8,920 nt of DNA from Bordetella parapertussis (GCA_945906975.1 CAMDRY010000108.1:1-8920), one strand, 5' to 3'; positions 1 through 6,346 are shown, counted from the stretch's first letter. Made by a program: numbers and translations. The notes: generated by a model not told the origin, from the sequence alone.

Positions 1-396
1 CAGTTCGGCTGACACCCGCATGGGAAAGGTCGGCCCAAGCAGTGCGATGGCCGCAAACCTGTCCGGATAGCGTGCCGCGCATTCGAGCGCAATGAGCGAG
101 CCCATGCTGTGTCCCACCAGAATGGTGTGCTGCGCTCCGACAGAATCGATCAATGCCGCGACCCAGTCGGCCATATCCTCCACCCGTTCCAGCGGCGCGC
201 CCTGGCTGCGGCCGTGCCCGGGCAGGTCGGGTGCGAGCACGCTGTAACCGTGGTGGGCGAGATAGCGCGACTGCAGGATCCAGACGCTATGGTCATGCGC
301 GCCGCCGTGCACGAATAGGACGGTTGGCAATTGAACATCGAATGTCGTGCCGCCAGTGTAGGCGTAGGCTTTGCCGCCCCTGATGTTTATATCCAT
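1..396 (-). CDS. Alpha/beta hydrolase, C-terminal part cut off by the window edge
   Basis: The first 132 residues of an alpha/beta-hydrolase-fold enzyme are visible. An HGG oxyanion-type motif lies at residues 30-32, DLPGHGRS (57-64) matches the strand-4 loop typical of the family, and the nucleophile elbow is GHSMGS with Ser97 as the likely catalytic serine. The acid and histidine of the triad lie beyond position 1. No signal peptide is seen, so it is probably cytoplasmic. The substrate cannot be told; family members include esterases, lipases, haloperoxidase-like enzymes and C-C hydrolases. The ATG is only 2 bp after the metY stop codon and has no good Shine-Dalgarno sequence of its own, which suggests translational coupling to metY. 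It is not a homoserine acetyltransferase (MetX): the N-terminal MetX signature is absent and the fold begins with a generic hydrolase pattern. Confidence 0.9.
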   Translation of the reverse strand, partial: MDINIRGGKAYAYTGGTTFDVQLPTVLFVHGGAHDHSVWILQSRYLAHHGYSVLAPDLPGHGRSQGAPLERVEDMADWVAALIDSVGAQHTILVGHSMGSLIALECAARYPDRFAAIALLGPTFPMRVSAEL

Positions 397-398
397 GG

Positions 399-1694
399 CT
401 AGGTTTTCTGTGCCGCGCGCAGACCCGCCGATAAATCGTCGGTCAGATCGTCGGCATCCTCAAGTCCTATTGAAAGACGCATGGTGCCCTCGGTGATGCC
501 GGCTGCTGTAAGGGCCGCCTCATCCATGCGAAAGTGCGTCGTGCTTGCCGGGTGGATAACCAGCGACTTGGCATCGCCAACGTTGGCAAGATGCGAAAAA
601 ATACGCAGGGTCTCGACAAAGCGCCGCCCGGCGGCGCGATCACCCTTGAGGTTGAAGCTGAACACGGCACCGCAACCTTTGGGCAGCAATTTTTTCGCCA
701 ATTCGTGATCCGGGTGTCCCGGGAGTTCCGGATAAGAGACTGAGGCGACCGCCGGGTGCCTGACCAGGAATTCAACCACCTTGCGCGTGTTCTCGACATG
801 ACGTTGCATGCGCAAGGGCAGCGTCTCCACGCCCTGCAGGATCTGGAAGGCGGTGGTCGGGCTCATGCATGCGCCAAAGTCACGCAGACCTTCGCGGCGT
901 GCGCGCAGCGAGAAGGGTGCCACGGTCGACTCCTCCGAAAAATTCATGCCGTGAAAGCCCTCATAGGCCTCGGTCAGCTCAGGAAACTTGCCCGAGGCGG
1001 CCCAGTCGAACACGCCCCCGTCGACAAGTAAGCCGCCTATGGCCACGCCGTGGCCGCCGAGGAACTTGGTGGCCGAATGAAACAGCAGATCGGCGCCATG
1101 ATCGAATGGCTTGAGCAGGTAAGGGGTGGTAAAGGTGGCATCGACCATCAGCGGCAGTTTGTGCTCATGCGCGATGGCGGCCACTTCGGGGATGTTCAGC
1201 ACATCGAGCCCCGGGTTGCCGAGGGTTTCAGCGAACAGGACCTTGGTATTCGGACGTATGGCCTTGCGCCAGGCGGCAAGGTCACGCGGTTGCACAAAGG
1301 TGGTGTCGATGCCAAAGCGTTTCAGGGTGTAATGCAGCAGATTGTGCGAGCCGCCGTAAAGGGCTGCAGAGGCAACAATATGCGAGCCGGCAGCGGCGAT
1401 GGTGGCAAGCCCCAGATGCAGTGCCGCCTGCCCGCTGGCGGTGGCGATGGCGGCGACGCCACCTTCTAGCGCGGCAATGCGCTCTTCGAGCACGGCATTG
1501 GTCGGATTGGAGATGCGCGAATACACATGCCCCGCGCGTTCCATGTTGAACAGCGATGCGGCGTGATCCGAATCGCGAAAGACAAACGAGGTGGTGAAGT
1601 AAATCGGCGTCGCACGCGCGCCGGTATGCGGGTCGGGCGCCTGCCCGGCGTGCAGGCTTAAGGTGTCGAACCCCGGGTTTCTTGGCTTGGCCAT
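399..1694 (-). CDS. metY: O-acetylhomoserine sulfhydrylase (PLP-dependent Cys/Met metabolism family)
   Basis: The 431-residue protein matches the usual length of MetY, which makes homocysteine (or methionine/cysteine analogues) from O-acetylhomoserine and sulfide using pyridoxal phosphate. Visible family marks are TLSLHAGQ near the N-terminus, YSRISNPT (58-65) with phosphate-contacting Tyr58 and Arg60, the SGQAA segment (87-91), Asp185 in the strand that contacts the pyridine nitrogen, and HSATKFLGGHG (206-216) with Lys210 as the Schiff-base lysine. The GGHG form of the lysine motif and the length favour MetY over the shorter MetZ or MetB, though acyl-donor specificity is not proven. The ATG start has AAGGAG 5 bp upstream (1700-1705). 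It is followed after 2 bp by the alpha/beta hydrolase gene, probably in the same mRNA. It acts in the cytoplasm in methionine synthesis by direct sulfhydrylation. Confidence 0.93.
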   Translation of the reverse strand: MAKPRNPGFDTLSLHAGQAPDPHTGARATPIYFTTSFVFRDSDHAASLFNMERAGHVYSRISNPTNAVLEERIAALEGGVAAIATASGQAALHLGLATIAAAGSHIVASAALYGGSHNLLHYTLKRFGIDTTFVQPRDLAAWRKAIRPNTKVLFAETLGNPGLDVLNIPEVAAIAHEHKLPLMVDATFTTPYLLKPFDHGADLLFHSATKFLGGHGVAIGGLLVDGGVFDWAASGKFPELTEAYEGFHGMNFSEESTVAPFSLRARREGLRDFGACMSPTTAFQILQGVETLPLRMQRHVENTRKVVEFLVRHPAVASVSYPELPGHPDHELAKKLLPKGCGAVFSFNLKGDRAAGRRFVETLRIFSHLANVGDAKSLVIHPASTTHFRMDEAALTAAGITEGTMRLSIGLEDADDLTDDLSAGLRAAQKT

Positions 1695-1717
1695 CGGAAC
1701 TCCTTCTCGATAGCCCG

Positions 1718-1723
1718 ATTCTA
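1718..1723 (-). promoter_or_regulatory. Candidate -10 box for the metY-hydrolase unit
   Basis: TAGAAT on the minus strand lies 24 bp before the metY ATG, which would give a leader of roughly 17 nt that contains the AAGGAG ribosome-binding site. No good -35 box is present at the right distance; that position falls inside the GC hairpin at 1732-1767. The call therefore rests on the -10 match and its position only. Confidence 0.3.
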
Positions 1724-1731
1724 CCGCGGGG

Positions 1732-1767
1732 GCGACACGGACCGGGGCGAGCCCCGGTCCGTGTCGC
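1732..1767 (-). terminator. Perfect 16-bp GC-rich hairpin after the Deg protease gene
   Basis: Arms 1732-1747 and 1752-1767 are exact reverse complements over 16 bp, with a 4-nt loop at 1748-1751. The hairpin starts about 8 bp after the protease stop codon and lies before metY. There is no T tract on either side, so it is not a textbook intrinsic terminator. It may act as a 3'-end stabiliser, a Rho-linked end, or an insulator between the two units. The strand is assigned from its position behind the minus-strand protease gene. Confidence 0.5.
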
Positions 1768-1774
1768 GCTCTGC

Positions 1775-3214
1775 CTAGCCTTGCAGCTTGATCGGAACGT
1801 AGAGTTTGGAGTCGCCGCGCTGCACCAGGATCGCGATCTGGTCTTTGGCCTTGCCGGCAATGCCCTGCAATTGCGCAACGCTGGTGATCGCCTCGGTGCC
1901 AGCGGCGAGGATGATGTCACCGGCCTGGATGCCGGCGCGGGCCGCGGCGCCATTGGACTGTTCGACGACCAGGCCGCCGCGTACCTGCAATTGGCGTTGT
2001 TCATCAGCGCTGAGCGGGCGCACCGCGAGCCCAAGGCGACCGGGTCTGGCCGCAGGTTCGGCTGCGCTGGTGATTTTGTCCGAGGGTATTTCGCCCAGGC
2101 TGACGCTGATATCGCGGGTCGCGCCACCACGCCATATCTGCAACTTCGCTGATTGACCCGGCTTGAGATCTCCAATCACACGCGGCAGGTCGGATGATTG
2201 CTCAACCGGTGTGCCGTTGACGGCAAGGATCACATCACCGGAAACAAGGCCGGCCTTTTCCGCCGGGCTGGCGAGTTCGACCGAGTTCACCAGCGCTCCC
2301 TGGGCCTTGGCCAGGCCGAATGATTCGGCCAGTTCCTTGCTGACGCCCTGCACCGCGACGCCAAGACGTCCGCGGCTGACCTTGCCATGCTGCTGCAACT
2401 GGTCTTTGACCTTCATCGCCACATCAATCGGGATGGCGAAGGAAAGTCCCATGTAGCCGCCGGTCTGGCTGTAGATCTGCGAGTTGATGCCGATGACCTC
2501 GCCGTTCATGTTAAACAAGGGCCCGCCCGAGTTGCCCGGGTTGATGGCGACATCGGTTTGAATGAAGGGCACATAGTTTTCATCCGGCAGGTTGCGCGAT
2601 TTTGCACTGATGATGCCGGCGGTGACGGTGTTCTCCAAGCCGAAAGGCGATCCGATTGCCGCGACCCATTCGCCGGTTCTTGCCCGGTTCGAGTCGCCGA
2701 TGTGTACGACCGGCAGGTTGGTTGCGTCAATCTTGACCAGCGCAACATCGGTGCGGCGATCCACGCCCAGCACCTTGGCCTTGAACTCGCGTTTGTCGGT
2801 GAGTTTTACCGTGACCTCGGTTGCATCGGCCACGACGTGGGCATTGGTCAGGATGGTGCCGTCCGCGCTGACGATAAAACCCGAACCCTGGCCTTGCGAA
2901 GGCTGTGCCCGCTCCTGCGGCACAGGAACACCAAAACGGCGGAAAAATTCAAACGCCGGATCGTTGGGGTCGACGGCGGCCTTGCGCTTGAGCGAAACCA
3001 CGCTGATGTTGACCACGGCCGGACCTTCGCGCTCAACCAGGGCGCTGAAGTCGGGCAGGCCGCGTGAACTGAGCAAGGGCGGCGTGGCGGGTGCGGCGGC
3101 CAGCACAGGTGCGGCCGCCTGGGTGTTTGAGATGCCCGAATTGCCGCTGTAGGCGCCAATGCCAAGACCCAATGCAAGCGCTGCGGCAACCGATGTGGCA
3201 AGTTTTGTATTCAT
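1775..3214 (-). CDS. htrA: Do/Deg family periplasmic serine endoprotease (DegQ/MucD-like)
   Basis: This 479-residue protein belongs to the HtrA family of chaperone-proteases that degrade misfolded envelope proteins. The N-terminus (about 1-24) is a hydrophobic signal peptide or anchor with a single Lys. The trypsin-like domain holds the triad His126 (TNAHVV), Asp156 (RRTDVALV) and Ser229 (NPGNSGGPL). Two PDZ domains follow at about 283-373 and 393-476, giving the Do (DegP/DegQ/MucD) layout rather than the one-PDZ DegS layout. The stretch between the first strands and the catalytic His is short and lacks a long Gln-rich loop, which fits DegQ or MucD better than E. coli DegP. I chose the ATG at 3214 because the signal peptide begins there and GGAGAG lies 6 bp upstream; a longer in-frame start at 3289 would place charged residues ahead of the signal. 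No sigma-E or anti-sigma (rseA/mucB) neighbours are visible. Confidence 0.93.
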   Translation of the reverse strand: MNTKLATSVAAALALGLGIGAYSGNSGISNTQAAAPVLAAAPATPPLLSSRGLPDFSALVEREGPAVVNISVVSLKRKAAVDPNDPAFEFFRRFGVPVPQERAQPSQGQGSGFIVSADGTILTNAHVVADATEVTVKLTDKREFKAKVLGVDRRTDVALVKIDATNLPVVHIGDSNRARTGEWVAAIGSPFGLENTVTAGIISAKSRNLPDENYVPFIQTDVAINPGNSGGPLFNMNGEVIGINSQIYSQTGGYMGLSFAIPIDVAMKVKDQLQQHGKVSRGRLGVAVQGVSKELAESFGLAKAQGALVNSVELASPAEKAGLVSGDVILAVNGTPVEQSSDLPRVIGDLKPGQSAKLQIWRGGATRDISVSLGEIPSDKITSAAEPAARPGRLGLAVRPLSADEQRQLQVRGGLVVEQSNGAAARAGIQAGDIILAAGTEAITSVAQLQGIAGKAKDQIAILVQRGDSKLYVPIKLQG

Positions 3215-3544
3215 GTACGCTCTCCAGTTGAAGTCTTTCTTGGAACACAAGCGCGGGCGGGGGTTCCGTGAAAGAGGCCCCTGAAACAAATTGTTACTTT
3301 TGGCGACGAAGCGCCCGCTTCAGACGAGGGCGTCTTGGCGCTCAGCCATCGCGCCTTCGTGTGCGACCTGATCGGCGCGTGCCTTCTTTATGATATCGGC
3401 CACCTCGATGGAGCCCATTTCCGGTGGCGACCGTTGTTGTTCGCTGTGCCTTGGTTGCGGTGCCGCACCCGCGTGCAGGCACGCTGCTATGATAAATCAT
3501 TCACATCAACGCCTGCAGCGCGGAGTTAGGTGCAAAATCCAGCC
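3215..3544. other. 330-bp intergenic region between divergent htrA-type and greB genes
   Basis: This stretch holds no convincing gene. It contains the leaders of two divergent genes. On the htrA side there are an 11-bp palindrome AACAAATTGTT (3285-3295), an inverted pair GGAAC/GTTCC (3242-3246 and 3263-3267), and two small adjacent hairpins, GAAGCG-CC-CGCTTC (3308-3321) and AGACG-AGGG-CGTCT (3322-3335). On the greB side there is an extended -10 box (separate entry). I could not find a convincing sigma-70 or sigma-E promoter for the protease gene. A 32-codon minus-strand frame (3320-3418) is discussed as a finding only. Confidence 0.6.
3485..3493 (+). promoter_or_regulatory. Extended -10 promoter element for greB
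   Basis: TGCTATGAT fits the extended -10 form TGnTATAAT with one mismatch. It lies about 50 bp before the greB ATG, predicting a start of transcription near 3500. No good -35 box is seen 17 bp upstream, which is tolerated in extended -10 promoters. Confidence 0.45.
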
Positions 3545-4099
3545 ATGAGCAAAGCCTTTACCAGGGAAAACGACGAGATCGAGGATGATGTTCCGGATCC
3601 GGTGGCCAGCCTGCCGGCGGGAACGAAAAACTACATCACGCCGGCCGGGCACCTGCGCATGAAAACCGAGCTCAAGGTGTTGGTCGAAACGGAACGCCCG
3701 GAGGTGGTGCGTACGGTGTCCTGGGCGGCGTCGAACGGCGACCGTTCTGAAAACGGCGACTACCTTTACGGCAAAAAGCGCCTGCGTGAAATTGACCGCC
3801 GCATCCGCTACCTCATGAAACGCCTCGAAATCGCAGAGGTGGTCGATCCACGTGATGTCGATCACGAGTGCGTTTTTTTTGGCGCCACGGTCATGTACTC
3901 CGACCCGCGGGGCGAGCAGCGCACCGTTTCGAGAGTGGGCATCGACGAGGTCGACCCTTCGCGGGGCCGGGTGTCCTGGATTTCACCCGTGGCGCGTGCG
4001 CTGCTCAAGTCGCGCGAAGGCGATATCGTCGTCTTGCGTACTCCTATCGGCCCGGAGAATCTCGAGGTGCTTGAAATACGGTACGAATTTTTGCATTAG
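3545..4099 (+). CDS. greB: Transcription elongation factor GreB
   Basis: The 184-residue protein binds in the RNA polymerase secondary channel and stimulates cleavage of backtracked transcripts. The coiled-coil N-terminal domain contains the block RPEVVRTVSWAASNGDRSEN, where Asp66 and Glu69 match the acidic pair at the coiled-coil tip that coordinates the catalytic magnesium, followed by GDYLYGKKRLREIDRRIRYL. The C-terminal FKBP-like domain begins near VFFGATV (110-116) and includes SPVARALL (147-154). GreB rather than GreA is indicated by the WAAS...DRSEN..Y.Y.KKRLREIDRR pattern. An acidic extension of about 27 residues precedes the usual E. coli start; from memory this MSKAF-type N-terminus is common in beta- and some gammaproteobacterial GreB. 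An in-frame GTG at 3530 has GGAG 4 bp upstream and could be the true initiation site, adding five residues; I prefer the ATG on family similarity. Confidence 0.92.
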   Translation: MSKAFTRENDEIEDDVPDPVASLPAGTKNYITPAGHLRMKTELKVLVETERPEVVRTVSWAASNGDRSENGDYLYGKKRLREIDRRIRYLMKRLEIAEVVDPRDVDHECVFFGATVMYSDPRGEQRTVSRVGIDEVDPSRGRVSWISPVARALLKSREGDIVVLRTPIGPENLEVLEIRYEFLH

Positions 4100-4163
4100 G
4101 ACGCGGCTCCCCCCGCCCCGGACTTGCCGCTGGCTGCGGGCGCCAGGAAGGTGATTGCGCCGT

Positions 4164-4169
4164 TATAAT
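4164..4169 (+). promoter_or_regulatory. Consensus -10 box upstream of rlmJ
   Basis: A perfect TATAAT stands 51 bp before the rlmJ ATG in the greB-rlmJ gap. The -35 region is poor. The predicted leader contains a short GC hairpin, GGCCGG-CCC-CCGGCC (4188-4202), and no clear Shine-Dalgarno sequence before the ATG. Confidence 0.45.
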
Positions 4170-4220
4170 CGCCGCCTCTTACCGAAGGGCCGGCCCCCGG
4201 CCGGATCAGCGACCTTAACC

Positions 4221-5129
4221 ATGCTCAGCTACCGCCACGCTTTTCATGCAGGCAATCACGCCGACGTGCTCAAGCACACCGTGTTTGTGCAATTACTGCG
4301 TCACCTGCTGCAAAAGGACAAGCCGTTCTGGTGCATCGACACCCACGCCGGTGCCGCGCTGCATGCGCTTGACGAGGGCTATGCGTTGAAGAATGCAGAG
4401 TTTGAGAGCGGCATCAGCCGGCTTTGGGCCTTGCCCACGGATGAGAGCGGCATCGGCCGGCTTTGGGCCTTGCCCACGGATGAGAGCGGCAGGCGCCGGG
4501 ACTTGCCGCCGATGCTGGCACAGTATATTGAGCAGGTGCGCGCGGTTAATCGTGGGCCGCAATTACGCAGTTACCCCGGATCGCCGCAAATCGCCGCGCA
4601 GATGCTGCGAAAAAAGGACAGCCTGCGCCTGTTTGAGTTGCACAGCACCGAGAGCGAGTTGCTGGAGAAATATTTCCGCGGCAGCGAGACCCGGGTCGAG
4701 GTGGAAGCGGGTGACGGCTTCTCCGGCATGCTTTCGGTACTGCCCCCGCCACCGCGCCGCGGCCTGGTGCTTATCGACCCCTCGTATGAAGACAAAAATG
4801 ACTACGCCAGCGTGGTTACCGCCCTCAACGAGGGTCTCAAGCGCTTTGCCACCGGCATGTACATGGTCTGGTACCCGCAGGTGCAGCGACGCGAATCGGA
4901 GCTGTTGGCCCGGGACTTGAACCGACTGCGCCAGACCGATTGGTTGCATGTGACGCTGACGGTCAAGGATCCGGCGGCCGATGGCCTTGGTTTGCACGGC
5001 AGCGGGATCTACATCGTCAATCCGCCGTGGACGCTGCCCGATATGCTCAAAGAGACCATGCCGCGCCTGGTTGAATGGCTGGGGCAGGATGATGGCGCGA
5101 GCTTCAGCTTGAATTTTGAAATCGCCTGA
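4221..5129 (+). CDS. rlmJ: 23S rRNA (adenine(2030)-N(6))-methyltransferase RlmJ
   Basis: RlmJ uses S-adenosylmethionine to methylate N6 of A2030 in 23S rRNA. The signature start MLSYRHAFHAGNHADVLKHT fixes the ATG at 4221; an upstream in-frame start at 4155 would add 22 residues unlike the family. Further marks are CIDTHAGAA (38-46, SAM-binding motif with Asp40), YPGSP (118-122), FELH (138-141, acidic Glu139), the catalytic loop IDPSY (185-189), GLKRFATGMYMVWYP (205-219) and VNPPW (266-270). The catalytic motif reads DPSY rather than DPPY; I recall both in this family, but could not check. At 302 residues it is longer than the 280 of E. coli RlmJ, largely because residues 62-90 are a tandem repeat in the helical insertion region (separate entry). 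There is no good ribosome-binding site, so expression is probably modest. It stands alone behind greB with its own -10 box. Confidence 0.93.
   Translation: MLSYRHAFHAGNHADVLKHTVFVQLLRHLLQKDKPFWCIDTHAGAALHALDEGYALKNAEFESGISRLWALPTDESGIGRLWALPTDESGRRRDLPPMLAQYIEQVRAVNRGPQLRSYPGSPQIAAQMLRKKDSLRLFELHSTESELLEKYFRGSETRVEVEAGDGFSGMLSVLPPPPRRGLVLIDPSYEDKNDYASVVTALNEGLKRFATGMYMVWYPQVQRRESELLARDLNRLRQTDWLHVTLTVKDPAADGLGLHGSGIYIVNPPWTLPDMLKETMPRLVEWLGQDDGASFSLNFEIA
4404..4490 (+). repeat. 39-bp in-frame tandem repeat inside rlmJ (2 full copies plus 9 bp)
   Basis: Unit 1 (4404-4442) and unit 2 (4443-4481) differ at one base (A versus G, giving ISRLW versus IGRLW), and 9 bp of a third copy follow (4482-4490). 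Each unit encodes 13 residues, ESGI(S/G)RLWALPTD, so the reading frame is kept. The near-identity at DNA level indicates a recent duplication by slippage or unequal exchange. Confidence 0.93.
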
Positions 5130-5210
5130 CCGGCTTCAGTTTGCCAAGGCGCCGACGGCAGGAAGAAACGCTGTCAGAGATATAAATTGGCAGCGCGTAA
5201 TGCGACTAAT

Positions 5211-5254
5211 AAAAAAAGACAGCGAAGCCTTGCCGTAAAAGGCAGTCCAGGCTT
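5211..5254 (-). terminator. Possible intrinsic terminator for the aldo/keto reductase gene
   Basis: Read on the minus strand, AAGCCT (5254-5249) pairs with AGGCTT (5230-5225), enclosing an inner TGCC/GGCA stem (5244-5241 with 5234-5231) and a 6-nt loop. A run of seven T follows at 5217-5211 after a 7-nt gap. It lies about 65 bp beyond the reductase stop. The gap between stem and T run is longer than ideal, and a competing pairing with 5169-5175 exists, so the call is tentative. Confidence 0.4.
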
Positions 5255-5262
5255 GTTTCGAG

Positions 5263-5312
5263 CGGGTGGCTTTAAGCGGACCGGCCGCTCTCTTGCGCGG
5301 CTTTGCCACCCG
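5263..5312. other. Inverted repeat between convergent rlmJ and reductase genes
   Basis: CGGGTGGC (5263-5270) is the exact reverse complement of GCCACCCG (5305-5312). The 34-nt interior contains a second small stem, AGCGG-ACCGG-CCGCT (5275-5289). It sits just past the reductase stop codon and downstream of rlmJ, so it could form an RNA structure in either transcript. There is no T tract beside it. Confidence 0.4.
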
Positions 5313-5317
5313 GTTAC

Positions 5318-6289
5318 TTACAGGCCGTCGAAATAGGCGGCCATGCGCGCACGCATCGCCGCATCTGGCAAAGGGCCGGTGCCCGCCTGCATATTGTCAA
5401 GCAGGTGGCGCGGTTCGCGTGTGCCTGGGATGACGCAGGTTACAGCCGGGTGGCCCAGAATGTATTTCAGGAAGAACTGTGCCCAGCTTTCGCAGCCCAG
5501 TTCGGCGGCAAAGGTGGGCAGGGGTTTGCCCTTTACCGTCCGAAACAAATGGCCCTCTTCGAACGGCCGGTTGATGATGACTGCGCTCTGGTTGTCCATG
5601 GCGGTGGCGAGCAGGTTTTTTTCGGCGTCGCGTGTGGCGATAGAAAAATTGAATTGCACGAAATCGGGTTTTTCCTTCTTGATCAACTCGGCGAGCTGGC
5701 GGTGTGAATCAACCGTGTAATGGGTAAAGCCGAGGTAGCGGATGCGCCCTTCGGCTTTCCAGGCGCGCAAGGTTTTTAGATGGGTCGCCAGATCGACCAG
5801 GTTATGGATCTGCATCAAATCCATTCCTTGCTTGCGTCCTTGGCCCTGAACCCGCATGCGTTCGATCGAGGTCTGCATCTGGCGAATGCCCTCGTGGCGG
5901 CCGTTGGTCCATACCTTTGTGGCGAAAAAAAGCGACGACTGCAGCCCGAGCGCCGCCGCGGCGTCGCCGACCACGCTCTCGGAGCTGCCATACATGGGCG
6001 AGCTGTCGACCATGCGCCCGCCGGCGGCGGCAAACAGGCGCAGGGTCTCGCGCGTCGCGGCGAGGCCTGCCGGGTCGCCGGCAACGTCGAAGGTCTGCCA
6101 GGTGCCCAGGCCCATCGCCGGCAGGAGCTCGCCGCTGCACGGAATACGGCGAAGCAACTGGCGTGTCGCCATGTCGGCGGCGTCAAGCGCGGGCATGACG
6201 GTGGCGAGGGACAGTCCGGCGATGGCCTTGATCGCTAGGCGCCGGGAAGGCTGCGAGGGCACGGGATGGTCGCAGGCGTGAGTGTGCAT
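5318..6289 (-). CDS. Aldo/keto reductase with a twin-arginine-type signal
   Basis: The 323-residue protein is an NAD(P)H-dependent aldo/keto reductase fold enzyme. The N-terminus has SRRLAIK (15-21) followed by a hydrophobic stretch (about 22-36) ending near ALDA, resembling a Tat signal for export of a folded, cofactor-loaded protein; the usual Phe after RRx is Ala here. The catalytic tetrad is visible as Asp95 (VDSSPMYG), Tyr100, Lys125 (FATKVW) and His162 (MQIHN). The sequence continues with RYLGFTHY (184-191), VQFNFS (211-216), and IPGT (287-290) near the cofactor-phosphate region. Substrate cannot be predicted. I kept the ATG at 6289 because it retains the signal, although no Shine-Dalgarno sequence is present; Met40 would give a cytoplasmic form. 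It is divergent from the DUF2237 gene with 57 bp between the start codons. Confidence 0.88.
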   Translation of the reverse strand: MHTHACDHPVPSQPSRRLAIKAIAGLSLATVMPALDAADMATRQLLRRIPCSGELLPAMGLGTWQTFDVAGDPAGLAATRETLRLFAAAGGRMVDSSPMYGSSESVVGDAAAALGLQSSLFFATKVWTNGRHEGIRQMQTSIERMRVQGQGRKQGMDLMQIHNLVDLATHLKTLRAWKAEGRIRYLGFTHYTVDSHRQLAELIKKEKPDFVQFNFSIATRDAEKNLLATAMDNQSAVIINRPFEEGHLFRTVKGKPLPTFAAELGCESWAQFFLKYILGHPAVTCVIPGTREPRHLLDNMQAGTGPLPDAAMRARMAAYFDGL

Positions 6290-6313
6290 CTGAAGGAACT
6301 TTCATTTAGCGGC

Positions 6314-6322
6314 GATTATTGC
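6314..6322 (-). promoter_or_regulatory. Extended -10 element for the aldo/keto reductase gene
   Basis: On the minus strand TGCAATAAT fits TGnTATAAT with one mismatch, about 25 bp before the reductase ATG. It overlaps the leader and upstream region of the divergent DUF2237 promoter. No -35 match is seen. Confidence 0.4.
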
Positions 6323-6333
6323 AGAAGGAAGGC

Positions 6334-6339
6334 TAAAAT
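6334..6339 (+). promoter_or_regulatory. Candidate -10 box for the DUF2237-oxidoreductase operon
   Basis: TAAAAT lies 7 bp before the ATG at 6347. If used, transcription would begin at or next to the start codon, giving a leaderless or nearly leaderless mRNA. A purine-rich AAGGAAGG (6326-6333) lies upstream of the box, too far from the ATG for a normal ribosome-binding site. No convincing -35 box is present. Confidence 0.3.
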
Positions 6340-6346
6340 AGCGGAC

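Noticed and set aside
1..396. MetX (homoserine acetyltransferase) as identity of the hydrolase next to metY
   Set aside because: The N-terminal MetX signature is missing; the visible motifs are those of a generic alpha/beta hydrolase.
1682..2152. Plus-strand open frame antisense to the PDZ region
   Set aside because: Same reason: shadow of the conserved second PDZ domain, with no independent support.
1282..2175. Long minus-strand open frame (297 codons) across the htrA-metY junction
   Set aside because: It overlaps two well-supported genes in another frame, is rich in Arg, Ala, Ser and Pro as expected of a GC-rich shadow frame, and crosses the perfect hairpin between them.
2387..3067. Plus-strand open frame of 226 codons antisense to the Deg protease gene
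   Set aside because: It is the mirror frame of a conserved coding sequence with intact catalytic motifs; no ribosome-binding site or recognisable domain supports it.
3489..3500. Fur-box-like ATGAT-AA-ATCAT before greB
   Set aside because: The two half-sites are separated by two bases instead of the single base in the consensus, and the outer positions do not match; it is better explained as part of the -10 region.
3335..3529. Plus-strand 64-codon frame before greB
   Set aside because: It has Cys/Arg/Trp-rich composition typical of non-coding GC-rich DNA, no ribosome-binding site, and overlaps the greB promoter.
4404..4490. CRISPR-like or minisatellite array
   Set aside because: Only two full copies directly abutting without spacers, in frame within a conserved gene; it is a coding tandem duplication.
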